From the NCBI GenBank assembly GCA_011321985.1, contig DROB01000396.1, forward strand, positions 1 through 11,781: DNA of 11,781 nucleotides, read 5' to 3'. A program made the position numbers and the translations under genes. The DNA comes from Gammaproteobacteria bacterium. Its GTDB lineage: Bacteria; Pseudomonadota; Gammaproteobacteria; SZUA-229. Positions within the stretch are counted from its first letter, which is position 1, and each line of letters starts with the position of its first letter. Below the pieces are notes generated by a model. That model did not search any database, was not told the DNA's origin, and saw nothing but the letters and a program-made list of their open reading frames with translations. Below, piece after piece: positions 1-5,038 of this stretch.

Positions 1-2
1 AA

Positions 3-119
3 AAAGATTCAGAACTCTACCAGTTATTAGCACTGGTTGATGCTATTAGAGGCGGTCGAGCCAGAGAGCGGGGGCTTGCTAAAAAGGAGTTAAAAATAAG
101 GCTTAAACAGTATGAATAA
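3..119 (+). CDS. C-terminal tail of a small upstream protein (partial), probable partner of the nucleotidyltransferase
   Basis: An open frame enters from the left edge and runs 38 codons to a TAA at 117-119. The visible peptide is rich in Arg, Lys, Leu and Glu and looks like an amphipathic C-terminal helix (for example LLALVDAIRGGRARERGLA). Its stop lies 8 bp inside the next gene, whose ATG is at 112, so the two are probably translationally coupled. In AbiE-type and other MNT-type modules the gene before the nucleotidyltransferase is often a winged-helix DNA-binding antitoxin or regulator. That is a possible identity here, but no DNA-binding domain is visible in this fragment, so the function is inference from position only. 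Confidence 0.6.
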   Translation, partial: KDSELYQLLALVDAIRGGRARERGLAKKELKIRLKQYE

Positions 120-816
120 TGCAAAAAATCCAAATATAGAATTATTATTAATCGCTGTACATCAACTCGGTGAGCTAGTTGATGAAATGGTTTTTATTGG
201 AGGGTGCGCAACCGGTTTATTAATAACAGATGCCGCTGCACCACCAATACGTGCGACAAAAGATGTTGATGCTATCGTACAAGTTACAACCAAATCTGGT
301 TATTATAAATTGTCAGAAAGGTTACGACAGAAAGGCTTTACAGAGGATGTCAGCGAAGATGCTCCGCTGTGCCGATGGATTACAGATAACCTCACACTGG
401 ATATTATGCCAACTGAAGCGGATATCCTGGGTTTTGGTAACCAATGGTATACAGCTGCAATGGATAATGCTGAGGCAATTTCCTTGTCTGATAAAGTGAG
501 TATCCGAATGGTCTCAGCACCGTATTTTTTGATTACAAAACTGGAAGCGTTTGACGGCCGAGGTAATGGTGATTACCTGTTGAGTCACGATATCGAGGAT
601 ATAATTTCTGTGGTCGACGGCAGACCAGAATTAGCAGAGGAGGTTAGACTTTCTGAGTCAGCACTTGTAGATGTGCTAGCAATACGTTTTCATATGCTTC
701 TTGGAGATCAAGCGTTCGTGGATGCGGTTTCTGGTCACATGCCTACAGATGACATCAATCAAAGTCGTGTGGAAAGAATTCTAAGTACAATTAAAGGAAT
801 CTCAAATCAGGTGTAA
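112..816 (+). CDS. Pol-beta-fold nucleotidyltransferase, AbiEii/AbiGii-toxin-like
   Basis: This 234-residue protein probably transfers a nucleotide to a protein or tRNA target. It carries the nucleotidyltransferase core: a Gly-Gly motif at residues 30-31 (IGGCATG), followed by the catalytic pair D51-x-D53 in the context RATKDVDAI, and a likely third acidic residue at D97 (LTLDIMP). The segment K143-LEAF and the SHDIEDI motif at 158-164 resemble the distal helical part of AbiEii-like proteins. No signal peptide or membrane segment is seen, so it should act in the cytoplasm. The ATG at 112 is preceded by AAGG about 10 nt upstream and overlaps the end of the preceding frame, an arrangement common in toxin-antitoxin pairs. 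It sits in the AT-rich, island-like left end of the window. The fold is fairly certain. Whether it is a toxin, an antiphage factor or something else cannot be told from sequence. Confidence 0.8.
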   Translation: MNNAKNPNIELLLIAVHQLGELVDEMVFIGGCATGLLITDAAAPPIRATKDVDAIVQVTTKSGYYKLSERLRQKGFTEDVSEDAPLCRWITDNLTLDIMPTEADILGFGNQWYTAAMDNAEAISLSDKVSIRMVSAPYFLITKLEAFDGRGNGDYLLSHDIEDIISVVDGRPELAEEVRLSESALVDVLAIRFHMLLGDQAFVDAVSGHMPTDDINQSRVERILSTIKGISNQV

Positions 817-1131
817 CAGAAACATCTGTAAACAAGCTCAAAACCCACTTAAACTGGCAGAATCTACAATCATTGAGACCGCCCAGAATAAGTTCTGGTC
901 AGGATATTAATTAAGAACCACAAAATTAAATGCGAAATTCAGCGTGAAGTCTTGACCAGTGAACCCTGAGTGGGTAGGCAGCTAATACTAGCCAATCAAA
1001 CCTTTTATTACAATTATTTTGCTAACTCAACTTCAGAAAAATTACAGCCCCGATTTCTAGCGTTTTTAAGTCGTATCATAATAATTCAATACTTTTATAA
1101 ATTTTCTATATCAATAAGCTTAATGAGGTAC
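817..1131. other. AT-rich intergenic stretch without a supported gene
   Basis: No convincing gene is seen on either strand. A short stem-loop starts at the stop codon of the nucleotidyltransferase gene (ACAGA 816-820, loop AACA, TCTGT 825-829), but it has no T-run and is a poor terminator. A 7-bp inverted repeat (CTGGTCA 895-901 and TGACCAG 953-959) brackets about 50 nt of AT-rich DNA. The stretch lies between two converging partial or complete nucleotidyltransferase genes and may be decayed island DNA. Confidence 0.5.
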
Positions 1132-1431
1132 TCATGGATTTTTTATAATATCTTCTTCGTCTTCGGCGATAAGGCCTGACAGTCCCGGATCTGTTAACGG
1201 GTAATCGGAGCTGCGTAATCTATTTAAAGGGATCTTTAAATCCATGTGTGCTCGATATGTATTATATGCATCAACCACATCAGCATAAGGAAAGCCATCA
1301 TACTGCAATAAAACAAGCATATCAAAATTGTCGCGCATAGCATGTCGATCGGCAAGCACTAATACCTTTGTGATAAATAGCGTTTCCAATGATGCTAGGC
1401 GTAAGTTTTTAGACCATTCAACACCTGGGTC
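1132..1431 (-). pseudogene. C-terminal remnant of a second AbiEii-like nucleotidyltransferase
   Basis: The minus-strand frame from just after a stop at 1432-1434 to a TGA at 1132-1134 encodes about 99 residues. A TTG start at 1387-1389 is possible, but the similarity-like pattern continues upstream of it. Visible elements are LETLFITKVLVLADRHAMRD, then FDMLVLL, then GFPYADVV, and a TDPGLSGL tail. This order (LF-x-K, ADR-x3-RD-x-FD, LL, then a helical tail with a D-P/E-G motif) resembles the C-terminal half of AbiEii/AbiGii-type nucleotidyltransferases. The catalytic half with the GG and DxD motifs is missing, and within 70 bp upstream lies the tRNA-half attachment site. I infer a gene truncated at the island boundary. 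A short intact gene of unknown function is the alternative. Confidence 0.5.
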
Positions 1432-1440
1432 TTACGCTAG
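1395..1440. repeat. Imperfect inverted repeat near the island end
   Basis: CTAGGCGTAAG at 1395-1405 and CTTACGCTAG at 1431-1440 are inverted copies of each other apart from one extra G in the left arm. Inside, AGACC (1411-1415) can instead pair with GGTCT (1428-1432), which shares bases with the right arm. The structure lies 58-103 bp from the tRNA half. It could be a recombinase or accessory-protein site, a transcription stop, or the scar that ends the reading frame of the remnant gene. The stop codon of that frame falls in the right arm. Confidence 0.5.
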
Positions 1441-1497
1441 TTTCTCACGCCCATTCTCCTTAAAAGTAAGCTTTACGTCACCAATTGACCAATCTTG

Positions 1498-1542
1498 CTG
1501 GTAAGCCTGGGGTCGCTGGTTCGAATCCAGTCGGGCACACCA
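1498..1542 (+). tRNA. 3' half of a tRNA gene (probably tRNA-Thr, GGT), 5' half missing; attachment site of an integrated element
   Basis: Reading back from the encoded CCA (1540-1542) gives discriminator A1539 and a 7-nt acceptor strand CGGGCAC (1532-1538). The T arm is canonical (GCTGG, loop TTCGAAT, CCAGT; 1515-1531), the 5-nt variable loop is GGGTC (1510-1514), and the 3' anticodon stem is GCCTG (1505-1509). The 7-nt anticodon loop CTGGTAA (1498-1504) has U33 and reads GGT, for Thr. The bases that should form the 5' anticodon stem (TCTTG, 1493-1497) do not pair with GCCTG, and no D arm or GTGCCCG acceptor strand is present upstream. So this is a half gene, breaking exactly at the anticodon loop where many tyrosine recombinases cross over. 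The implied U2-A71 pair is unusual for tRNA-Thr, so the amino-acid assignment is less sure than the tRNA nature. Confidence 0.8.
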
Positions 1543-1722
1543 TGTTCCTTTGCTTACGACGGTTACAATGCAATAATCACCAAACTGTTTTTTGCCGATC
1601 AGACCGGTAAGCCGGCCATCCACCCGGGCCGCACGCCTTACATTACCTTGCAGGGAGCGGGCATACGGCGAGTATAGTATCGTCTATCCTCACCCCTTAT
1701 CTTCTACCGCCTGCCAGGGTAC
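1543..1722. other. Junction between the tRNA half and the chromosomal envelope genes
   Basis: These 180 bp follow the tRNA CCA end and precede the stop of the transglutaminase-like gene. A short GC-rich patch with CCGG-containing palindromes lies around 1600-1630. No rho-independent terminator with a T-run is seen for the minus-strand gene that ends at 1723. A plus-strand frame stays open here to about 1677 but has no start of its own and reads through the tRNA, so I do not call it. Confidence 0.45.
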
Positions 1723-3195
1723 CTAGTAGGCGATAATACCGGGTTTAAATTGCTTGAGATTTGGCATCGTCATACCGACATTTGCATTGATGAACGTCGG
1801 ATCAGATATGACATAACGCCTGCCTTTATATTGCACGCTGTCACCCTTTATCTTTTCATTAAATGCAACTGCCGTTGCTACATGACCCGGATAATCTACC
1901 CCGACGACATCGAGGCCTAACAGACTTTTCACTAACCAGGCAAAAAGTACTGCACGATCTTCACAGTCGGAATAGGGATAAAACAGGGTTTCCTCAGGGA
2001 AGAGGTAATTTTCTTCACCAAACTGCTGGTCATCGGTTTCATACTTCAATGAAGTCTGCACGAACCGCAATAAAAAATTGACCGCCTGTGGCTCGGACAT
2101 CCCCTGCATATACTTCGCCAGCTGCTTTTGTAATGGTGTTGCCGTCGCTTTATACACTCCTGAAGAAAAATACAGGCTCAGACTCAACTGGGGGTATGTG
2201 CTAAAAAATAGGACTCGACCTCGATCATAAGCAACATCGATATTGTATTGTTTCCCTTCGAATTTGAAAGACAGGTGCCGGCGCTCGGATTGATTACTGG
2301 ATGCGACCGTCGGTGTCACTCGCATATCGAACGCTTTAGCTGCGCCCGGATACTCACCGTCGTAGGTAAACACCCGGCCCAGTTTCTTTTTCTTTCCATC
2401 AAAGTCAATGGCGTAGTATCGTTTCCCGGCAAAGGTAAAATAGGAGACCTCAAACAACTCCTGTTCAGACGGCACCAGTAGATAAACAGAGGATTTACTG
2501 TAAGCGATGCGAGCCTTAAAACCTGACTTTGCCAACAAGAACCAGCTCAACAGCGCACTCTCATTCTGACGATTATTATTTACACCTGCAGCGAGCTTAT
2601 GGACGAGTGAAGCATACGCCCAGTCATTTAACTGTAACGATATCTTTTGCGCATCTAGCTGCTTTAGCAGATCATCGTAATCCGTCCGACTCAGAGAAGA
2701 CCAGTAAGCACTCACCGAGTCCTTGTTGATGTTTGACGACAGTCGTTTTCGCAGCGCACCGTCATAATAGAAACGCAACGGCTTCCCGTAAAAATTTATG
2801 GTCAGCTGCTTACCCTTTGGCGCAACGACGACTGGCGCAACCACAGGAGCCTTGACGATCACTGGTCGAGGCACGGTGACGACGACCGGTTTTTTATTGA
2901 CGGGTGCCCTCACTACTGGCTGAGGCCTGGCTACCGGCATCACATCCGGCTTGGGTTTTTCATCCCGAACATCACCTTTGACGATATCGACGGCCTTCCA
3001 TTGTGATTTTAAAAACCGGGTAAACTCTTTATCTCGTTTATCCTTATACTCCTGAAACTCTTTCTTTTGCGCTTCGACACCCTGTGACTGCTGACGCATC
3101 CACTGCTGGAAGTCGGTACCGGCCTCAGCAGACAACCCACAAAGCAAGAGACTTAAGCCCAGACATACAACAACATGATTTTTATTGTTCATCAT
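1723..3195 (-). CDS. Exported transglutaminase-like protein with MltC-type N-terminus and duplicated module
   Basis: This 490-residue protein starts with a signal peptide (about 1-25, ending SAEA). Residues 28-75 (DFQQWMRQQ, then KKEFQEYKDKRDKEF and FLKSQW) resemble the DUF3393 N-terminal region of the lytic transglycosylase MltC. A Pro/Val-rich linker spans about 80-128. The C-terminal part is a transglutaminase-like cysteine-protease-fold domain with C411 (SDCEDRA), H438 (PGHVATAV) and D465 (VISDPTF) as the likely triad. An upstream copy of the same module (about 128-285) seems to have lost the Cys and His: N211 takes the Cys place, while D264 is kept in GKRYYAID. It probably acts in the periplasm on peptidoglycan or peptide links, but the substrate is unknown. 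The start at 3195 has AGGAACA just upstream; a second ATG follows directly at 3192. No SLT catalytic domain is present, so it is not MltC itself. Confidence 0.8.
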   Translation of the reverse strand: MMNNKNHVVVCLGLSLLLCGLSAEAGTDFQQWMRQQSQGVEAQKKEFQEYKDKRDKEFTRFLKSQWKAVDIVKGDVRDEKPKPDVMPVARPQPVVRAPVNKKPVVVTVPRPVIVKAPVVAPVVVAPKGKQLTINFYGKPLRFYYDGALRKRLSSNINKDSVSAYWSSLSRTDYDDLLKQLDAQKISLQLNDWAYASLVHKLAAGVNNNRQNESALLSWFLLAKSGFKARIAYSKSSVYLLVPSEQELFEVSYFTFAGKRYYAIDFDGKKKKLGRVFTYDGEYPGAAKAFDMRVTPTVASSNQSERRHLSFKFEGKQYNIDVAYDRGRVLFFSTYPQLSLSLYFSSGVYKATATPLQKQLAKYMQGMSEPQAVNFLLRFVQTSLKYETDDQQFGEENYLFPEETLFYPYSDCEDRAVLFAWLVKSLLGLDVVGVDYPGHVATAVAFNEKIKGDSVQYKGRRYVISDPTFINANVGMTMPNLKQFKPGIIAY

Positions 3196-3327
3196 TGTTC
3201 CTATTGGTAAAACAGATATAAAAACGGATACTCATAAGCACACGCCGCGATCACTGATCCCTCGTGGCATACGACCACCATGGGCGGATGAAGTGCCGAA
3301 ATTGCATCGTTACATGAGCATAATTTA

Positions 3328-3361
3328 CTTAAGGGCACCTCTAATTGATCGCACCCTTAAG
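3328..3361. repeat. Inverted repeat CTTAAGGG / CCCTTAAG
   Basis: Perfect 8-bp arms at 3328-3335 and 3354-3361 enclose 18 nt, and one more C-G pair can form inside after two mismatches. It lies upstream of the transglutaminase-like gene and could be an operator, a weak terminator or the end of a small repeat element. It has no T-run on either side. Confidence 0.55.
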
Positions 3362-3406
3362 GCAATGCAGGAGCCATATTTCTGTCCGTACTCCTTTTAA
3401 TGGCTA

Positions 3407-3555
3407 CACCGCCTTCCCTGGCTCCTTGCGATATACCGTACTTCCTGTACATATTCGCACCGCCTTCCCTGGCTCTTTGCGATATACCGTACTTCCTGTA
3501 CATATTCGCACCGCCTTCCCTGGCTCTTTGCGATATACCGTACTTCCTGTACATA
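3407..3555. repeat. 51-bp tandem repeat, three copies
   Basis: Copies lie at 3407-3457, 3458-3508 and 3509-3555, the last missing its final 4 bases. They abut with no spacer. Copies 2 and 3 are identical over their shared 47 bp, and copy 1 differs from copy 2 at one base (C3425 against T3476). Each unit holds two small hairpins with similar loops: GCC-TTCCCT-GGC at unit positions 5-16 and GTAC-TTCCT-GTAC at 32-44. A degenerate partial copy may precede the array at about 3387-3410 (CCGTACTCCT). The near-identity suggests recent expansion. The array lies directly downstream of the terminator of the LPP20 gene. Confidence 0.9.
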
Positions 3556-3591
3556 AAAAAACCGGTGGCCGAGCGATCGGAAACCGGTTTT
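3555..3591 (-). terminator. Rho-independent terminator of the LPP20 lipoprotein gene
   Basis: A 9-bp stem (AAAACCGGT 3558-3566 with ACCGGTTTT 3583-3591) contains an inner 4-bp stem (CCGA 3569-3572 with TCGG 3577-3580). On the minus strand the hairpin is followed by a run of seven T, four of them in the stem base, and it lies 22 bp past the lipoprotein stop codon. On the plus strand the T-run is only four and lies in the stem, so termination there should be weaker. Confidence 0.9.
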
Positions 3592-3612
3592 ATACGAACG
3601 TAAAAGTTATGA

Positions 3613-4200
3613 TTACTTCATATTTGCGATCGATGATGCCAGTTCATCCTGACCTTTCTGTGCCTTAAACTGTTGCCACAATGCTCTATCATTATTCATA
3701 CTGGTCTTAAGCGCATTTTCCGTTGCTGTCGCAGCGACAGACGGGTCCATGCCCAGCAACACGTACAATGCGCCTTTTGGGCTGGTGCGTGTTTTGAATA
3801 TTTTTGTGCCGACCAGTGTCTCATCGGTAATCTGTTTCGTGACCGATGTATTTACTTTGTCGACTGTCTCGCTATCGGCAGCACCGGTTGTTTCAGCATA
3901 CTGCTTAACCATGTTCTGTACATGTACTTTCATTGACTGTGCCAGTTGCACACGAGCATCGGTTGCTGCCATATTTTTCATGAAACTATGGCCTGCAGCA
4001 GATTTTTCAGCAACACCGACCGCTGAAACTTCCACACCTTCGACAGGCTCATCACAGATCCAGCCAGGTGCGGCGGCTGAAGGCGCATCAGGGAACACAC
4101 AGTCTGCCGCTACCTCCTTGACCTTATCTGAACCACATGCCGACAACATCAATGTCATCACTGCTGCGCCTATTCCTAATAATCCTGTATTTATTTTCAT
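3613..4200 (-). CDS. LPP20-family outer-membrane lipoprotein
   Basis: This 195-residue protein has a type II signal peptide with lipobox L19-S20-A21-C22. Gly follows the Cys, so there is no Asp+2 inner-membrane retention signal and outer-membrane sorting is likely. The mature part has the LPP20-like pattern: a PGWICDEPVEGVEVSAVG segment at 45-62, a helical region (SFMKNMAATDARVQLAQ) and a closing strand region (ALYVLLGMDP). Two more cysteines, C34 and C49, could form a disulfide, which would fit dsbA as the gene next upstream; that link is inference. The ATG at 4198-4200 has a clear GGGAG at 4208-4212. The gene has its own strong terminator and 146 bp before it, so it may be a single-gene transcript or share the dsbA message. 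LPP20-domain proteins are structural or peptidoglycan-linked lipoproteins, and the exact role here is unknown. Confidence 0.85.
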   Translation of the reverse strand: MKINTGLLGIGAAVMTLMLSACGSDKVKEVAADCVFPDAPSAAAPGWICDEPVEGVEVSAVGVAEKSAAGHSFMKNMAATDARVQLAQSMKVHVQNMVKQYAETTGAADSETVDKVNTSVTKQITDETLVGTKIFKTRTSPKGALYVLLGMDPSVAATATENALKTSMNNDRALWQQFKAQKGQDELASSIANMK

Positions 4201-4251
4201 ACCATTACTCCCAATTATTTATTTTGTTAATATTATTTCTACCAAACTTAA

Positions 4252-4266
4252 CCGAGTTTAACTCGG
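4252..4266. promoter_or_regulatory. 15-nt palindrome between dsbA and the lipoprotein gene
   Basis: CCGAGTT and AACTCGG are perfect inverted 7-mers around a single T (4252-4266). The site lies about 50 bp upstream of the lipoprotein start and about 80 bp past the dsbA stop. AT-rich DNA suited to a promoter lies between it and the lipoprotein start (TAATAT on the minus strand near 4230). It may be an operator or a weak dsbA terminator, since no clean T-run follows. Confidence 0.35.
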
Positions 4267-4346
4267 GTTGCAATTCATATTGGCAAGTTTACTGCACTTC
4301 GAGCAGCAAACCTGTTAAACGCGTCACATTATTTACAGTCACCCGA

Positions 4347-4958
4347 TCATTTTGATTCTTTCTCGATCAGGTAATTGATGATTTTGATCATTCTCTCGTA
4401 AGAGCCGGCCATCGAACCACTGGTTATGTATTTCCCGTTAACCGCAACCGTCGGTACACCCTGGATCTGGTATGGCTTTAATTTCCTTTTTGCCTTTCTC
4501 ACCATGCCATCGACACTAAAAGAACTGTACTCCGCCAGAAATTTTTCTTTGTCCACACCATTTTTTTCCAGGAAGTCTACGATTAACTGTTTCTTGTTTA
4601 GTCTGTTTTTATCCTTATGTATCGCTGTAAAAATCTTGCCATGCATGTCTTCGATCAGACCCATATTTTTCAGAGCATAATAAGCCCTCGCCTGCACTTC
4701 CCAGTCCGGGCGAAAAATAGCGGGTACACGGATGAACTCGACATTAGCAGGTTTGGATTTGTTCCAGGCAGCGATCGTTGGCTCAAAGGCAAAACAGTGC
4801 GGGCAGCCATACCAGAAAAACTCCTGTACCTCGATCTTATCGCCACTATCAGTGGCTTGCGCAGCAATCACTTTATAGTCAACACCTTCCTTGAATCCTG
4901 CAGCCTGCAGCACCATCGGGCTGATAATCAGTAACGTAAATATCAATAATTTTTTCAT
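4347..4958 (-). CDS. dsbA: Thiol:disulfide interchange protein DsbA
   Basis: This 203-residue periplasmic oxidase introduces disulfides into exported proteins. It has a signal peptide (about 1-20, ending LQAA), the active site C52-P-H-C55 (FFWYGCPHCFAFEP) and the cis-proline loop G167-V-P169-T of the thioredoxin fold. The helical insertion lies between them. CPHC is the classical DsbA redox motif and the length is usual for the family. The ATG at 4956-4958 has GGAG at 4964-4967. It lies 80 bp after ccmI on the same strand. DsbA oxidises the CXXCH thiols of apocytochromes that CcmG and CcmH must then reduce, so the pairing makes functional sense. It may be read from the ccm message, from the weak promoter candidate in the gap, or both. 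Its partner DsbB is not in the window. Confidence 0.95.
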   Translation of the reverse strand: MKKLLIFTLLIISPMVLQAAGFKEGVDYKVIAAQATDSGDKIEVQEFFWYGCPHCFAFEPTIAAWNKSKPANVEFIRVPAIFRPDWEVQARAYYALKNMGLIEDMHGKIFTAIHKDKNRLNKKQLIVDFLEKNGVDKEKFLAEYSSFSVDGMVRKAKRKLKPYQIQGVPTVAVNGKYITSGSMAGSYERMIKIINYLIEKESK

Positions 4959-4990
4959 ATTATCTCCAACTCTTCTTTATTTTTATGCAA

Positions 4991-5019
4991 ATTACACCCT
5001 GGAGGAGCGATACCGGTAA
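4991..5019 (-). promoter_or_regulatory. Candidate sigma-70 promoter for dsbA
   Basis: On the minus strand, TGTAAT (4991-4996, five of six matches to TATAAT) lies 17 bp from TTACCG (5014-5019, only three of six matches to TTGACA). It overlaps the inverted repeat in the ccmI-dsbA gap. The -35 match is weak, so this is a suggestion only. Confidence 0.25.
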
Positions 5020-5038
5020 TCACCTTCAATCACTCCAG
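4999..5038. repeat. Inverted repeat just after the ccmI stop
   Basis: CTGGAG (4999-5004) and CTCCAG (5033-5038) form a 6-bp stem that starts directly after the ccmI stop codon on the minus strand. There is no T-run, so it is not a standard terminator. It could slow degradation of the ccm message or mark the boundary to dsbA. Confidence 0.35.

Larger units (their letters stand above)
1..1542. mobile_element. Right-hand end of a putative tRNA-integrated genomic island
   Basis: The stretch is AT-rich compared with the ccm side. It carries toxin-antitoxin or defence-type nucleotidyltransferase genes, one broken, and ends at a displaced tRNA 3' half. When an element integrates at a tRNA gene its own copy of the 3' half restores the tRNA at one end, and the original 3' half is left at the other. 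The plus-strand orientation of the half here predicts that the intact tRNA and usually the integrase lie to the left, outside the window, and that DNA right of 1542 is the ancestral flank. No integrase gene is visible, so the element is inferred. Confidence 0.55.

Noticed and set aside
970..1179. Plus-strand frame of 69 codons rich in Phe, Ile and Tyr
   Set aside because: The composition is what AT-rich non-coding DNA gives, there is no ribosome site, and it overlaps the nucleotidyltransferase remnant on the other strand.
1498..1542. Complete tRNA gene
   Set aside because: The bases upstream do not pair with the acceptor, D or anticodon strands, so only the 3' half is present.
1432..1677. 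Frames on both strands running through the tRNA half
   Set aside because: The minus-strand product contains a stretch of the kind produced by translating the antisense of a tRNA 3' end. The plus-strand frame also reads through the tRNA and has no ribosome site.
3357..3554. Minus-strand frame of 65 codons encoding a 17-residue repeat (MYRKYGISQ...)
   Set aside because: It is open only because the DNA repeat unit is 51 bp, a multiple of three. Its ATG lies against the T-run of the terminator and has no ribosome site. I treat it as a non-coding tandem repeat.
3407..3555. CRISPR array
   Set aside because: The 51-bp units abut with no unique spacers and there are no cas genes in the window.
3749..4261. 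Plus-strand frame (170 codons) opposite the LPP20 lipoprotein gene
   Set aside because: It is an antisense shadow of a well-supported lipoprotein gene that has a lipobox, ribosome site and terminator.
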